From NCBI GenBank assembly GCA_907163375.1, contig CAJQUW010005267.1, positions 682,001-746,000 of the forward strand: a stretch of DNA of 64,000 nucleotides, written 5' to 3'. A model generated the notes under the pieces. It was not told the origin of the DNA and did no database searches. It saw only the letters and a list, made by a program, of their open reading frames with translations. Positions 1 through 13,332 of this stretch are shown one piece after another (positions within the stretch are counted from its first letter, which is position 1; each line of letters begins with the position of its first letter). The translations under genes were made by a program, and so were the position numbers. Source of the stretch: Prostheceraeus crozeri. Taxonomy: Eukaryota > Platyhelminthes > Polycladida > Euryleptidae.

Positions 1-261
1 ATTTAAATTGAAAGTCACAAAACACCGGAAGGATGAAGAATTGCTTGAAAATGCCTCATGCTACATGAAGGCTTAAAATGACTAAATAGCAAACATATAA
101 GCCGGAATATTCAATTTTATTTGTTTGGTGGATGGATTTCTTCTTGTCCACCATGAAGCATATACGAGGACTGCCCAGCTTACGGTAGCTGTATGATATT
201 TCTGCTGCTCCGGCTTAGACCGATTCTAAGGAGATACGGAGATGACAAAAATTGGTTTCAA

Positions 262-763
262 GCCTAAATAGTCCGGCAGCCAGAACGAGTTTCAGCAGGG
301 AACGAGTCCGATAGTGAGATTTTCACATAATGATGTTCACTCTATGCCTACTACGAATCGGCACGTCTGCCGAGTTCTAGTGAGTTCCTCTTCTTGTCAG
401 ACAAGATCAAAGAAAAGCACATGTAAATCCAATGGGACGCAGATTCCAGTTTTTGGATAAAACGAAGTTTTGTATGTTTTCTCTGATTAGACGAAAAGTA
501 CTTAGCCAAGAGTCATAACTTTTGAAGTGGAATGTCTTCAGGTCATTTCCTATGTTGTGCATGTGCTATTATCATGCATCTAATCGGCAATATGTGTGAG
601 AATGTGGTTGAATGTGGATAAAGTTGCTGAAAATGCTTGTGTTTGCCGACATTAAGAGGCTTGCCAAATCTGAATGTGTTAAGCTTTATAGACATGGTTG
701 CATGAAGATGAAAGAAATGACCTGAAAACATTCCATGACAAAAATTATGACTCTGTTGCTTCA
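262..763. repeat. Fold-back (long inverted-arm) element, copy 1, right arm truncated
   Basis: The left arm (about 262-550) and the segment about 690-763 are inverted copies of each other around a loop of roughly 150 bp; for example GGAATGTCTTCAGGTCATTT near 530-548 reappears on the opposite strand near 712-735. The whole unit is about 85% similar by eye, in inverted orientation, to the unit at 10320-14664. After about 763 the similarity stops, so most of the right arm is missing. The loop contains the uninterrupted equivalent of the site where a Harbinger element sits in copy 2. No coding capacity is evident; the short ORFs here are shared by both copies only because the DNA is shared. Confidence 0.75.
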
Positions 764-3700
764 CCAAGTGCGGTCGCAAGAATGACATTTGTTCGGCATA
801 CAGCCATTTGCTCTGTTTCCGTCCAGCGGAGGCACTCGCTGGAGTTCGTGCCTGTTCACGGTTATATTGTCCACGTAGATTTCTTCATTTACTTATGCAT
901 TCCTGCTCCGTCAAATTACAATTCGTTGCTATCTCTTTCCACACTCTTTCTACCATATCTCTATTTCTGTATTCTTTCGAAGTCTTATCATAAAGTATAG
1001 GTCTACACATTCAATCAGTCGTTCCACTACCGTCTCCATTCTTGTTTCAAATGCACGCACACACTGCTCAACAAGATATCTGATCATGTGATTACGCGGC
1101 AAATGCAAGCACTATGATTGGATACCTCATCTGACTTGTTCGACGAAGCTAGACTAATTTCAACTTATGATTTCTGTCATATAACAAGAAATTCTCTTGT
1201 GTTACTTTTTATTGTGAACCAACCTTGTCTTATAACACTTTTGTCATAAGACACGCTATTGTGAACTAGCCTGAACAGGAATTGTGAACGGAAGGTCTTC
1301 TGGCTTCAAAATTTTTTCATACGCATAGATGGAGGGACATTTATTCGGTAGTGGGAGGACAGATGCCATCAATGTACGTCTGCAGCATAGCTATCAGACA
1401 TTTTGTGCTTGCTCTGCATCGCAGCGAGTTTGCTACTGAAATCATTTATGGACATATTGATTCGTGATAAAGTTCGTCCTCAGAATCAGTAATGCTGAGT
1501 GACTCTGATTCATTGACAACTCCCATTCATTGAACTGTATTGAAGACGTTCGGCATCTGAAGATGTACATAAATGTATTGAAAGGGTTGGAAGCTTTCTT
1601 AATCCTAAAAATTGTTAATTCGACCTTTCTGCGTTCCGAGCGAAAATATTTTCTCTTTTTCAGAGAACGCCGCGCCATATTGTCTGAAAAATCGATTAAC
1701 ATTTGTGTAGATAAACAATGACTGACTGTTAACTTAATGGACACAACAAATATACAGATAAAGTAGTGAATGAAAATATAGATCCACACTATAGGCCTAC
1801 TCGCACTTGCCGACTAGGGGCTTGGGCACACGATGCTCCAATAGCATGTCCAGAGTACTCCTTTGTGCTTTTCGATGGAATTAGAGAACACGTTCTCGCA
1901 TTCTTGATGTGGAGGGGAAATGTTTTAGTCACCTACCGGATCCTTTCCTGATTGATGAATGAATCACTTCGGTGGTCTCATTGGGCTGTGACATAAAACT
2001 CGTCCATACTACGACGACTTCCCTTTGTATGCGAACAAAGTTTACCGTAACTATAAAGTTACCATTGCAATTTTCTTTATTGAATAGAACATACGAATGA
2101 AATAAAATTCATTTTCCATTTGGTTAATTCTACGCATCATGATATAACATACAAATAACATGGTATGTCTCGACCATTTTTCGTATTTTGGGTAGCGCAG
2201 CTAAACGTTGTCCATTTCAGATTGTTGGTATGCAATGAAGAAAACAGATGAATACTTTCAAGCTTGTATTTCAATATCATGCATCCGTTTGAGAAACACG
2301 TTTCAATTATGTGTTTCGAATAATCACATTGTCAGAAAATGATAATGGATGTAGTGATTAACGATAGCGACATCGTATATAAATCCGGATATCAGGAAGC
2401 AAGAAACCATGCTAAGGGATGTGAAAACGAATTTATAAAACATGATTAAAATTCATCTTTCATGGATATAAGATGCAGGCATGATGAGACGTACTATGGC
2501 TGTACGAGAGACGGGGACTTGCTATATAGGTCATTTGACTGTTTCTAAAGTGTGTCGGCGTTTGTCTGTTTACGTCACTTTGGATGTTCGAAAATCTCTT
2601 CCGTGGAATTTTATGTCACGACTTACCTGAGCATGGTACTGAAACGTGTTTGAATGATACTTATTCCTCACTTGTCATTTTGACAGCGTGTTGGGGAAAG
2701 CGGAGACCTACCGGAAAATCTCTGTGGAAATAACATGTTTTTTTATTTCGTCATTAGTAAAAAGATGACGACCTAAAAAAGTACCAAACTGGCTTGGATC
2801 TCGGTTCCAATGTCCCAGATTAGTCGACACCATTGAACATAACTGGCTCCACTTTGTCTTTGGGTTGTACTACCTTGCCTTGGAGTCTGGCTTATAGCAT
2901 CGCTTTTATTAGTTGATTTTTCTAGCTTTGTTTCTCACTGCTCTCAACTGCCGTCTCATTGCCAGTGTCTGCTGATTCAGAGCAGCTGCATTGCCCGCGT
3001 CACTGTAGGATGGTTTCACCACCGCATGTTCATCTGGTTAAGAATCGCTGTCGGTTTTGTCGGTTTCTGATTCCGTCTAAGCTGTTTCTTGTATGTGTCG
3101 CATGTTTCTCGTCTTAAGAAGAACACTTATTGTCGTCAGTGGGTGATTTTGACACTTCTATATTCTCAGTTTGCCTAACCACGGTGTCCAATAAACTGTT
3201 GCTCGGTTTTAGTCTCGGTTTTTTGCTTGTGTTATCTAGCTGGCGAACGAAGCGTAGCTGGTGAAGTTGCAAATAGTCTTCTGAGTTTGATTCGGCTAAT
3301 ATAATGGCTTTGAAGCCGGGCTTCATTATGATAGTATCCTTCACTTCTTCATCTTCAAAGTTGACGGTTTGTACAAAAGTCAACTACAAAAAGTGTACAT
3401 ACTACAAAAGTCAGTATTACTTAAATCTAAAAGATAGAACACCAAAGCTGTTGAAGTCATGTCTTTTGTACCGATTCACATTTCAGGTTGATCCTGATGC
3501 CCAATAGGCAAAAGACGATTTCACCAACGAATAAGTGAGCACATAAAAGGTAACTCGGCAGTAAGCACTCACTTAAGTAGATGCACTGCATGTAGCAATA
3601 AAGTACATGACTGCTTTAAAGTTGAATATCAAGGTAGAAATGACTTAGAAATTAGAATCATTGAAGCGATCAAAATAAATGAAAAATTACCTGCATTGAG

Positions 3701-6236
3701 TAGAGCATTAGGATATAATGGAGAATCAGTATTTCTAAAACTATTTTACTAAAATTGCAGTAGAATACACGAATTACATGTTACATACATGAGAAGTGAA
3801 TATCATAAATTTCTATTGTCTGATTGTTAGAATTACGTGCGTATATCTAATTGTTGTATGACGCAATTGACCAGTGAACAGGTCCTTAAAAACACACATT
3901 ATATTTTCCATGTTTTCCAATCCTCCTTCAGAGATTCAACTTGTTTTATTCGATTATTCGACTGTAGCGTTATTTAGGTATAATATTTGATCGCATTTTG
4001 AAGTCACTTCAAATGACGTTTCGGCAATAATATCAATCACATCAACTTAATTGTTTTCAGCGAAGATGGAGAGACTATGTAGATCGATGAGTCGGAAAGA
4101 TGTGAATCAAAACGTGTAGCGATGAAGATAGAGAACTATTTCCAAAATGAAAAATATGCGCCTGCATAATACGAAAATTGGTTGTGAACATCGAAATACA
4201 ACAGAATCCTCTGAATCTCCAAAACACGAATGAATGACTGGAGGCGTCGTTAAAAGTTTTGAAAATTCATGCTTAAGACCACAGAATGATGTAGCTACAT
4301 GCACTGACGCTGGTGCTGAGCTGACTGATGAAAGTGAAAACGCACACGATAGACCGGGAGCAAATAAATGACGCCTGGATGCAGTATACAGTTTCTCTCC
4401 GCTCCCATCCTCTGTTATGTGACTTATTGAATGAAGGCCGGTTGTATCATTAGTTAGGCAGGCGATTGACGAAATTATTTACTCTAGTGGATGGGTGTGT
4501 GAACACATGTGAAGAGGATTCTTGTGTAATTGTGACTGATGTACAGACCTTAGTCGTGCAATTAGGAGAGGAAGAAACAGAGAAAATTTTACCATGACCT
4601 TGCCATCAGTCAGCCGGCAGCGACGTCCACCATCGACACTCACCCAATGCGACGTCAATGGGTCAGTAATGGGCCGACACAGGGTTAGGAAAGGACCGGT
4701 TGCTGGATATCTGGTGAATGTAATCCGGTCGGATACCGGATAAGCTATTGCTGAAGTACTATTGTTTCACTGAATTTTTGTAGTGTAAACGCCAATTTTT
4801 ATCAATGAGCTTATGATTTAATCTTCCTAGATGTGTTTAGCCAATTCGATAATCAGGTACATGTAGCTCACTCCCCATGTAATTCAAGTTTTACATCAGA
4901 CATAGCTAGTCATATAACACAAACATACACTTGAAGATTTGGAAATTATAGCCGATTCTCAGTGAACAGATATATAGCTTATATGTTGCGGAAATATACG
5001 TAAGGAAATTGACGATGTTACGTCAAGCGTATCACCACAATGTACGTTGTCACTACGTGAAAGTGTGTGGTGGCTCTTAAGCAACTGGACGTAGCCAAAA
5101 TTACGAACTTTCGTGAAGATCTTTGCCTAAATCCGATGATGGTATTATGAAAATTTCCAGGCTTTTATTTTCATTGCTAGTAGAATTCAGAACACACATT
5201 TCCAAAATCTATTCATGTATATTAGTCAATACATGTATCACAGCCACAGCTAATTAATCTTCAGCTGCTCGACGTTCCTGCAAGACAAACCAAATAAATC
5301 ATGTCAGCTGTAATCAAAAGTCCTGAGAATAGTTGTCTACATTATGTAGATTTTCATAGGTAATGATTCAACAATAGTCGATACCCTTCATCCAAATTAA
5401 GCCTGGTGGTGCCTGCCATTTAGGGAAGTTTCACAATTCATGTCAACCTTGATTCGGGGGTAGGGTTTAATGACCAGTTGATGTAAATTTTTAAGCTAAA
5501 AATGGTAAAAAGCGCATCATCACATGGACGATTTCTGTATAATTTCCCCTGTAGATCGTTTATGCAAAACACGATAGGGCAAAACGCCTTAAACCTCGCG
5601 ACAAAATTTTGATAATTTTCGGAAACTATTTGTCACTGAAAGATATACTACTTTGATATGTTTTAGTCCATTGAAAATCAATTTCATGGTTTCAACAATT
5701 ATATGTAATATAAGTCGCTTGACGGATAATAGTTTATTGATATTAAGATGCCACAAAGTTCGTAACGTTCGCGACATCAAAAAATCACCTCCTTTTTTAT
5801 ACTTGTGGTAGTCTTAGCATGCTATCGAATTTTGAGCCTAGACCACTAATTTGAGGATATTTTCATAACTACATGGTCTTTAGCAATAAATGAGATTGTA
5901 TAGTCTAGCTAAATCTGGTAAATAAATTTCAAGATATGCAGAACTGCATGTAACGCTCGCGACAGTTTTTGACAATGACTGTTTTCTTTAAATTTTGTCA
6001 TCACTCTCCACTTGAGATCTCGAAAAATACTTTTGAGAAACGCGAAGACAGCAACTCTACAGTGATCATGACTGTCACTGATGATGGCGCATGAATTAGT
6101 TGTATCCTTAGAATACCGCTGTGAAGATGGTTATCTGTTTCTTGTTCCAATGTGCTGATTGGACTTCATCCTGCTGTGCACAAGAATAATTTTCTGAACA
6201 GTCAATTTTGATGATTTTGTTCCCATCACTGCGCTG
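764..6236. other. Gene-poor stretch; no supported gene
   Basis: No recognisable protein family on either strand. An 89-residue ORF at 3114-3383 (minus) is open but unassigned. At 4668-4760 there is a CCGGATA-rich segment resembling one at 18535-18620, probably ends of a decayed DNA transposon family. At 5590-5970 the short motif TCGCGACA recurs three times in AT-rich DNA. Nothing else stands out. Confidence 0.5.
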
Positions 6237-7129
6237 TTAATCAAACGCGGAATGCAGTTGATCCTTTATGAAACAATGCCATGAGAATAATTTGGAAGAA
6301 TTGTTGATAGACTTACAAAAATCTTTGACTGCAGCTTCGAATTTCATCTTGTCCATTCGGGTGTTATCAGTTTTCTTCCATTCATAGACCACAGTTTGCT
6401 GTTGTCTACTTTCTTCAGAGAACTTCAATTCCTTGAGAGCACAAACTTCACAATTTCGAGTCATGCAAGATTCGGATGATCGAGAACAAGTAATTAACTT
6501 GATATAGCTTGAAGCACGTAAAAGTCCTGGAACGTCTTGCAGAAATCCAGTCAATGATATCAGTTTTAAATGAATGTTCTCGTAGATCACACATACGCAT
6601 ACAACATGAGGAATTTCCGACTAATAACGAACGAAGGGAGGACTCAGTTGCTGAAAAGATGCCAATCCGATCTTCAACTCAGGATTTTCCTCACAAAAAA
6701 TGGCATATTAATGGCAAATGGTATAAAAGATACAAATTGATCGTTATCACCAAATGTCTCAGCTGCCTCCGCTGTCGCTTATCGTTAATAGTTAACATCC
6801 TGCGGTCCTTCATTCCAGGAGAGACATGGGATATTTTATCGGACAGATAGAAGCTTTCTGCTGAGCTCAATAATTCATCGGATATTATTGATGACAGATA
6901 GGTATTGCCATGAGCGTCATCGTGATTGCTATTTTTCTTGAAGCCCATTTTTGTTGCCAGTAATTTCACAACGTTTTTCTTTTTCCTGGGAGATCGAGGT
7001 AGAACGTTGATAACTTTTCGGACGTATCTTGCACGACTCTGTGTTGATGAAAACTGTCTTCAACTGTCTGGCTGTTCTCAGCCAGGGATATATAGGAGTA
7101 GGGGATTGATAACTCCCAAATACTACTGA
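6237..7129 (-). pseudogene. Decayed DNA-transposon transposase fragment, family not assigned
   Basis: Reading right to left, three frames give a broken but continuous protein: a basic Ser-Pro-Arg-Lys-Lys segment (about 7030-6970), a segment with FYLSDKISHVSPGMKDRR (about 6860-6800), then a block with CMTRNCEVCALKEL and a spaced Trp/His stretch ending in HCFIKDQLHSAF (about 6470-6240). I recognise this order from a large family of uncharacterised transposase-like proteins in cnidarian and arthropod genomes, but cannot name the superfamily. Several frame changes and no usable start make it a relic. The fragment at 7284-7808 on the same strand may be part of the same or a neighbouring element. 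Confidence 0.4.
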
Positions 7130-7283
7130 CACGTGGAGGGTTAAAATCGTGAACGCCTATGCAGCGTAAAATTAGAATGTTAAGTTGCAGTTATGAATCA
7201 AAACCATTCTAAGTAATTGCATTTTAGTAATTATCAAAAGGACCATGATCACATGGCAACGCAGGTCAAAGGTGAGTCAAAGG

Positions 7284-7808
7284 TCACAGATCGTCAGAAG
7301 AACACCCGGAAATTTCCTCAACTTTCGACTCCTTTTCAATATTGATGCGTTTCAACTCGTTCTTTACGAAACAGCTGAAAGTGTAGATTATAATAGGTTG
7401 AAAGCATGAATGTCTTGAAGCACATTTCTGATCAACCAAAGAAGAGAATGAATCAGATGAATTTGTAATTGCTTGTAGTACACACACGTGAGCAATTGCT
7501 TGTAGTACAGATGAGATGAGCAGAGGAGTCTAATTATAATATTGTCCTGGCTTGTCAAAAGAACACTACTCTGTAACACACTACTGAAAATAAAGTTGCT
7601 GCAAAGCAAAAATCAGACGGTTTGCACACGCCGCCTCGATCAGCCATTTCAAATAGCTGCGCTGCTCAATCTTTTCTGGAAAGTTATGAGAATCTTGTGA
7701 TACTAGCAAATCGTCGCAACTTTCACAACGCCGACGACGTCCGATGTTCCTTCCAATATACCCAGCGGCGAAAGATGTAATTGGAACCAGTGACTGAGAT
7801 GTCATCAA
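7284..7808 (-). pseudogene. Possible transposase C-terminal fragment
   Basis: The minus strand carries an ORF (7581-7808) with AAGYIGRNIGRRRRCESC, resembling the 'GY..R.....C..C' block near the C-terminus of THAP/P-type and related transposases, followed by a Leu-rich stretch and, in another frame (7284-7487), a piece beginning with LQAITNSSDSFSSL. The order fits the end of a DDE transposase with frameshifts. It lies upstream of the relic at 6237-7129 in transcription sense. Family assignment is tentative and rests on one short motif. Confidence 0.3.
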
Positions 7809-8584
7809 GTGACAACTTGCTCAACTCCTCAGTGAGACACGCATGCATATCGTCCGACACAAGATAGGCCCAAGTAAACATCCAGACTTAGTCGGTTGTC
7901 GATTTATGAGGCCTGGAAAATGATCTGCTGCTGAATTCCAGTTAACACTCTGATTTTCTTCTCGGCTTGTAACAACTGTTTTAATGACAAAAAGGATCGC
8001 TCACAATTGACGTCAACTAATTTTTCGATACTTTTGACCCCTCCTCCTCTGTTGTCAACCTTGATCACCACCCGCCCCCGTTGACGTCAATTCTAGCCAT
8101 GTCCTAGCTTATCTGTTGTGCATGATTCATAGCTACTATTTCGGAATACGTCCGCTAATTTCTATTTGTTACTTTGATTCCTTCATTAATTGATTTCTGA
8201 ATATCCATCCTTTAGTTATATTTTGTTAATTGGGACTGGTAATAGTCCCAATTAATAAAAGATTGCGTATACCCATACATTGATAATGTATACAACTCAT
8301 TTTTGTAGAATGCATCTTGCAGATGTATCAATTCAATTGAGGCACAGAAAATCTTGGAAATTTCATTCCTTTTATTGCTACTTGTGGGCCTGTCTTGTGG
8401 GCCTATACAACTGGATTGATTTAAGAAGAATTCAAGAAGTTTCTCAAGCATAGAAATTATTTGATTTAATTTTCAGCATGGAATTCTCTAGAAATCAGCA
8501 ATTAGTAAGAAGTTTTTATCAGCAATTTTTCAGACTAGAACTGTAGATACTATCAAAGCGAACTTCTTACGGTCTCTCGCTAAG
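7809..8584. other. Non-coding interval
   Basis: No supported gene. A 79-residue minus-strand ORF (8212-8451) has no recognisable motif. The right edge borders the 3' end of the hAT relic. Confidence 0.4.
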
Positions 8585-10313
8585 AATGGAAACAAAAATA
8601 AAATGTCTCTGGTTCTAGCGAACTCCTCTCTCTGTAATGACATTCTTCGCACGGCCGAAGTGACGTTCACTCTCTCCACTGGAAGCCTGTATCACAAATA
8701 TTTGCCTACTTAGGCGCGATAATTTCGGAAACTTGTCCTCATTCGCTTTCCAGAAGGAAAGAAGATTGTCGCCGTCGTAGCTTTCATAGTCCTTCTCACC
8801 TTCATACTTCAGTATCTGGTCTTCGAAGCTAGATTAACTTATTGATGGACTTTGCGCAACTTGGGAATCTTACTCAATTTTAGAGCCGCGAAAGGTTAGA
8901 GTCTGGCTTTTTTCTCTGGTGGGCCGGTTTCTGTCACATCCGCTTCCTCTAATGTTGTCGATGTTGTATCAGCAGGACTCTCTTGTTCACTTTGTTGCAA
9001 CTTTCCACATGTCACAAGAGCCATCTGCCGGATGGATCTTCCAACGAATGCATCTTTGATGATCAGCGATCGATCACGTTCGCGTGATATGAAAGTGAGG
9101 CTAGAGAATGACGGATAAAGGATGTCTGCAATAGTGTGTAATATATTGACACCAGGCCAGTATTTTTATAGCATAAACCGTATTTGAACCTTTAAATTTG
9201 AGATTGCTGAATGCTCATTTTAACTGCTGTCACAAATGTGTTCAACCACGAGATGGTAAGTCGGTAGAACGTTGTGAAGACTCGGCTTTTCGGCTGTTTC
9301 CAGTATGTCGAATATTCCGTCAAATTGGTCAAAGAAAGTTGCCAATTCAGTTATAAGAGCAAGAGAAATTCCGTCCAAACGACTCTCCTCATCACGATGT
9401 TGAAGCTCACTTAACGATATGAAAGATGTAGCAAGGCAATCATAGACCTTCCCAAAACCGCGCTATGGGCGAGTTTGGGAGAATTTCTTCAACGTCTTCG
9501 GTATTTTCTCTTGTAGTCCAGATGTTTGATTGGCATGTCTTGTAAGTTCTTTGATTGTAGTTTCCATTTCAGTGACGCAAGGTTTTCCTCCCGAGTAGAA
9601 TTACAGGCCAAAGTCAAAACTGTTGAAAGACGATGAACCATGCTTTGCATTCTTGACTTTTCTCAAAGTGCACAGACAATGTTCGCACCTTTATCTGTCG
9701 TGATAGGTGTAAGATCCTCACGCAATCCATAAGTTTCGCATATATCACGAATTTCACAAAGAATGCTTGAGCAGTTTTTTTATCATGAGGAAATACTTTT
9801 CATCTGCCCATGACATGTTTGATAAAGTAAGATTCACTCATCCAGAAAATGGATGCTTCAAGATATAAACGGTGAACATAGTCATCAGTCCATAAATCTG
9901 CGATGCATGCGACTTCATCTGATAGAACAGAGTTTGAAATTCGCTCTTTCATTACATCAACGAAGTCACAGAAAGATTGTAGGACATTTTCACGGATAGT
10001 TCTCCGACCATACCAGATGTCGTCGATGTCAATATTACCTTACTTGCTGTCGATTTCAATCACAGTCTTGGCAAGTACTTTCAAGCCTTTGTTTTTAACA
10101 TCTGCTATGCATACCAGCGACGACAAACATGATCTCTGCATCTTTTTATTTATCAGTGTCTGGCTTTCCGAGGTGCTTCTTTTTGACAAAATGAGTTCGA
10201 ACAGTAGCCCGTCTTTTTCCAAGTATTTCATTTTTCTCTGCAGAGAGGCATGTTTCCCAATGTCTTTTTAGAGAACTGATACCCCAGCTTTTACGAATTC
10301 CATCTTGTTTGCT
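8585..10313 (-). pseudogene. BED-finger hAT transposase, decayed
   Basis: Read from 10313 down to 8585 with several frame changes, the parts occur in the order expected for a hAT transposase. First comes the end of a BED zinc finger (SSLKRHWETC near 10290-10260). Next is a segment with DLWTDDYVHRLYL-like residues (near 9900-9860), the usual 'Asp..W(T/S)' block of the RNase H-like core. Then comes ITTDKGANIVCAL (near 9700-9660), the second catalytic-Asp region. Last is a C-terminal dimerisation domain (8830-8590) with LLSFWKANEDKFPKLSRLSR, then IQASSGESERHFGRAKNVIT and, after a frameshift, SLEPETFYF. In-frame stops and frameshifts rule out a working enzyme. It abuts the left arm of fold-back copy 2 (10320). 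TIRs and target duplication were not found. Confidence 0.75.
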
Positions 10314-10319
10314 GTGAAT

Positions 10320-10728
10320 ACGGATTACTGTATTCTTGCAATTGAACGAGGCCGAGAGTTAGACTTTCACAGAATGATGTACACCATATGTCTACTACGA
10401 GTCGGCACGTCTACCGAGTTCTAGTGAGCTCCTCTTCTTGTCATACAGGATCAAAGAAAAACACATGTAAATCCAATGGGACGCAGAATGCAATTTTTGG
10501 CTGAAATGAAATGTTCGATGTTTTCTCTGATTAAACGAAAAGTACTAAGTCCAGAGTCATGATTTTTGACATGGAATGTCTTCGGGTCATTTCCTTTCAT
10601 GTTCATGCATCCCTGTCTATAAAGCTAAACACATTCAGATTTGGCAAGCCTTTTAATGTCGGCAAACACCAACATTTTGAGCAGCTTTATCGACATTCAA
10701 CCACATTCTCACATGCATTGTCGATCAG
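10320..10728 (+). repeat. Fold-back element copy 2, left arm and half loop
   Basis: This segment is the inverted equivalent of 13616-13870 plus 14591-14664 and matches copy 1 (262-763) in opposite orientation. Shared landmarks include GCACGTCTACCGAGTTCTAG (10414-10433) and AATCCAATGGGACGCAGA. The segment ends at the CAG (10726-10728) that is duplicated on the other side of the Harbinger insertion. The arms are about 300 bp and roughly 85% alike by eye, so a transcript or single strand could fold into a long hairpin. The outermost end near 10320 is approximate. Confidence 0.75.
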
Positions 10729-10758
10729 GGGGCCGTTTGATCGGTGGTTACCAACTCC
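10729..10758 (+). repeat. Left TIR of Harbinger 1
   Basis: Starts GGGGCCGTTTGATCGGTGG and is preceded by CAG at 10726-10728. It pairs with the right TIR at 13586-13615 apart from three or four mismatches. Confidence 0.9.
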
Positions 10759-10867
10759 TTACCATACTATCTTGTTTACTAACTTCGACTTTATCTACAA
10801 CTTCCATACCAAGTGTGTTTCACGCTGAGTTACCAAGTTCCATTCCATACCAAAGCAGTTACTAACT

Positions 10868-11951
10868 ATGGTAACTGTCATTCCCTGTTCCAAGTCATCA
10901 TTTCCTTCGTTTTGTACCCGCAGGATGGCGTTCATGTATTATGCTAGCGAGCATTATCGACAAATTCAGCGTGAAAGAGTTTTGCGTGATCGCACAAGCA
11001 TTATAGATACTTTGGACGATCAGAAACTAATACAAATTTTTCGATTTCCAAAATCGATCATACTGCGCCTGACAGACCTACTTGAAAGTGCCTTATCTCC
11101 CACTAGAAGCTATATCATCTTACCAGTTGATCGAGTGTTGATCACTTTACGATACTACGCCACAGGATCAATCTATTCATCTATTTCCGACTGTCATAGT
11201 GTGAGTAAAGCATCTTTGTGTCGCATCATAAAGCAGGTAACTACATGCATCTTCAACCATAAACACGACTTCATACGTTTCCCAACAATACAAAACGGAC
11301 TTCGAGAAAATATAAAAGCATTTTACGAAATAGCTGAGTTTCCCAATGTGATTGGTTGTGTGGATGTCTCTCAATTTGCGATCAAATGTCCCACTGTAAA
11401 TGAACATATTTATGTCTGTCGGAAGGGCTTTCATGCGATAAATGCTCAACTCATTTGCAATGCAGAGTTCATTTTCATTGATGTTGTTGTTAAATTTCCT
11501 GGCTCGACACACGATGCATTTGTATTTCACAATTCCGGAGTTAAATCTGTCCTTGAAAGTAACACTCAATCTGGATGGCTTTTGGGTGACAGTGGATATG
11601 CTTAATTGCGCTATTTGATGACTCCAGTACCAAATCCTTCTTCAGACGCAGAATACCGCTACAACGTATCACATCAAAGAACTCGGCTAACTATCGAACG
11701 GAGCATCGGTATCTTGAAGTCGAGATTTCTTTGTTTATCCAAGAAAATGTGTGGCCCACTTTTACACAAACCTTCAACTGCATGTGAAATAATCGTTGCA
11801 CAATGTTGCAAGAAAACTAAAACTTCGAGACAATCACGATACTGAGTTCGAACCAGTGATTTCAGATGTGTTACTTGATGAGATGTATGCAACAAACTCC
11901 GAGTCAGGGCTATTTGTGCGCTCTGCATTGTTACGAGACAGATTTTCATGA
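10868..11951 (+). pseudogene. PIF/Harbinger DDE transposase with one stop and one frameshift
   Basis: Encodes the nuclear transposase that cuts and rejoins the element ends. Family features: a helix-turn-helix-like region about residues 85-120 (YYATGS..SSISDCHSVSKAS), first catalytic Asp at 166 in FPNVIGCVDVS, the family block FPGSTHDAFVF at 210-220, second Asp at 241 in LLGDSGYA, and the Glu in ERSIGILKSRF downstream. An in-frame TAA at 11603-11605, right after GDSGYA, splits the catalytic domain. The same frame resumes at once (LRYLMTP). A second frameshift near 11803-11810 moves the C-terminal region to another frame that stays open to a TGA at 11949-11951. The first ATG (10868) or the one at 10925 could be the original start. 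The intact relative in this window is at 50884-51897. Confidence 0.9.
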
Positions 11952-12556
11952 AAACGTATTTTTACGATTTAGTTGAAAAAAGTTCAGTTATACAAGTAAA
12001 TTCTTTGAATACTGGAAAGATTATTTTTCAATCAGAGTTTGATTTCTTAGTCCAAAACTTAATGTCCTTGGAAATTAGTATATTATTTTTATCAGATTTG
12101 TATTTCTATTGAAGATAGCAACAAATGATAATTCACACCGTTGTCATTTTTCATTATGTTAGTGAGGAACATTAACAACGCACGTAGGATTGTCAGAAGT
12201 TGTTCGAAAAGATAAATACACGTACATAATATAGTAACGAATTTCGACATTTAATATGTAAAAGAAGATAACCCAAAAGAATATCCTGTCGAAAGTAACC
12301 CAAAATTAATATTCTAGAAATCCACTTTTTTTGCCAGCTTGTCTTGTTCACTCTCAACTTGTCGTGCCTGAGGAAGGGTGGATCACCCGAAAGCTTGCCA
12401 ATAAAGAAATTTCGAAGAGAACTATACCACTGAAGAATTTTTTACTTTATGCTAACTTCGTTCTCGAGAAGAAGGAACAATGTATGAAATCCACTTTTGT
12501 ATTATATAGATTCCAAAACACATAATTCATCGAACTCATTTATTGAAACTTTACAT

Positions 12557-13332
12557 TTAGTGTCGACTTAGGAAGTCATCAAATTTTCTGTTAAGTTTCT
12601 GAAGGAAATTTTTGATTTCTCTCTCATTTTCCAGTCTCTCACGGTCAATAACACATTGCTCACGAGCTATCGTCATTTGTTCGCGAAGAATTTCAAGGCG
12701 CTCCCTCTCCAAAGACAAAAATTCGTCTCGATTTGAGTTCAATTTACGCTTCTTCCCCGACCGGTTTTCCTTGTTGTTACTCGGATCTACTGCTTGAGCT
12801 TGAAGTAGGTCTTCCATAAATGACAATTCATTTGATGATGCCTCCAAATTGACGTCTCTTGAATTGGGGTCAATGGTGTCTTGACTTGTAGCAGTTGGAA
12901 ATGATGGATCCAAATCATTCATCGACATTTGTGGATCATTTCTGTCATTCATGAGATCCGTTCCACTAGATATTCCAGAAATACTTTCTTCTGGAATGAT
13001 GCTTAATACCTTCTGGTCCACTTCAGTCAAATTGTCGCAGATTTGTGGACCACCGCCTGTTCGCATTTGATTTCTTTTGATATCACCTGCTTTCTGCTTT
13101 ACAGAGCTTTGAAGTTTTATCCATTTGGTTCGGATTTCCATCGCTGTTCTCCTCGTTGTGGATACACTGCTTACTTCACTAGCTATTTCTTCCCATTTCG
13201 CATTTTTCAATCCATTGGTCTGAACATTATTCAGCTTTGAAAAAGTGTAGCACGGAATTCAGTAACTTTATCTACCAAAACGGTAATTTCTGAAAGTGTA
13301 AAGTTAGCTCTTCTCTTTTCTAACGATGCCAT
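12557..13332 (-). pseudogene. Harbinger Myb/SANT-like DNA-binding protein, frameshifted
   Basis: Second gene of Harbinger 1. In PIF/Harbinger elements this protein brings the transposase to the nucleus and to the element ends. The N-terminus (ATG at 13332-13330, MASLEKRRANFTLSEI) carries the first helix of the trihelix/SANT-like domain, then a frame change in the T-run around 13241-13248 moves the rest (AKWEEIASEVSSV, then RTAMEIRTKWIKLQ) into the 12557-13210 frame. RTGGGP near the end of the domain is typical of the family. The C-terminal 60 residues are a charged coiled coil (LERERLEILREQMTIAREQ). It converges on the transposase gene. Without the indel the length would match the 241-residue protein of Harbinger 2. 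Confidence 0.85.

Noticed and set aside
698..1000. 100-residue plus-strand ORF
   Set aside because: Overlaps the fold-back arm and reads into low-complexity DNA; no motif.
11177..11569. 130-residue minus ORF inside Harbinger 1
   Set aside because: Antisense shadow of the transposase.
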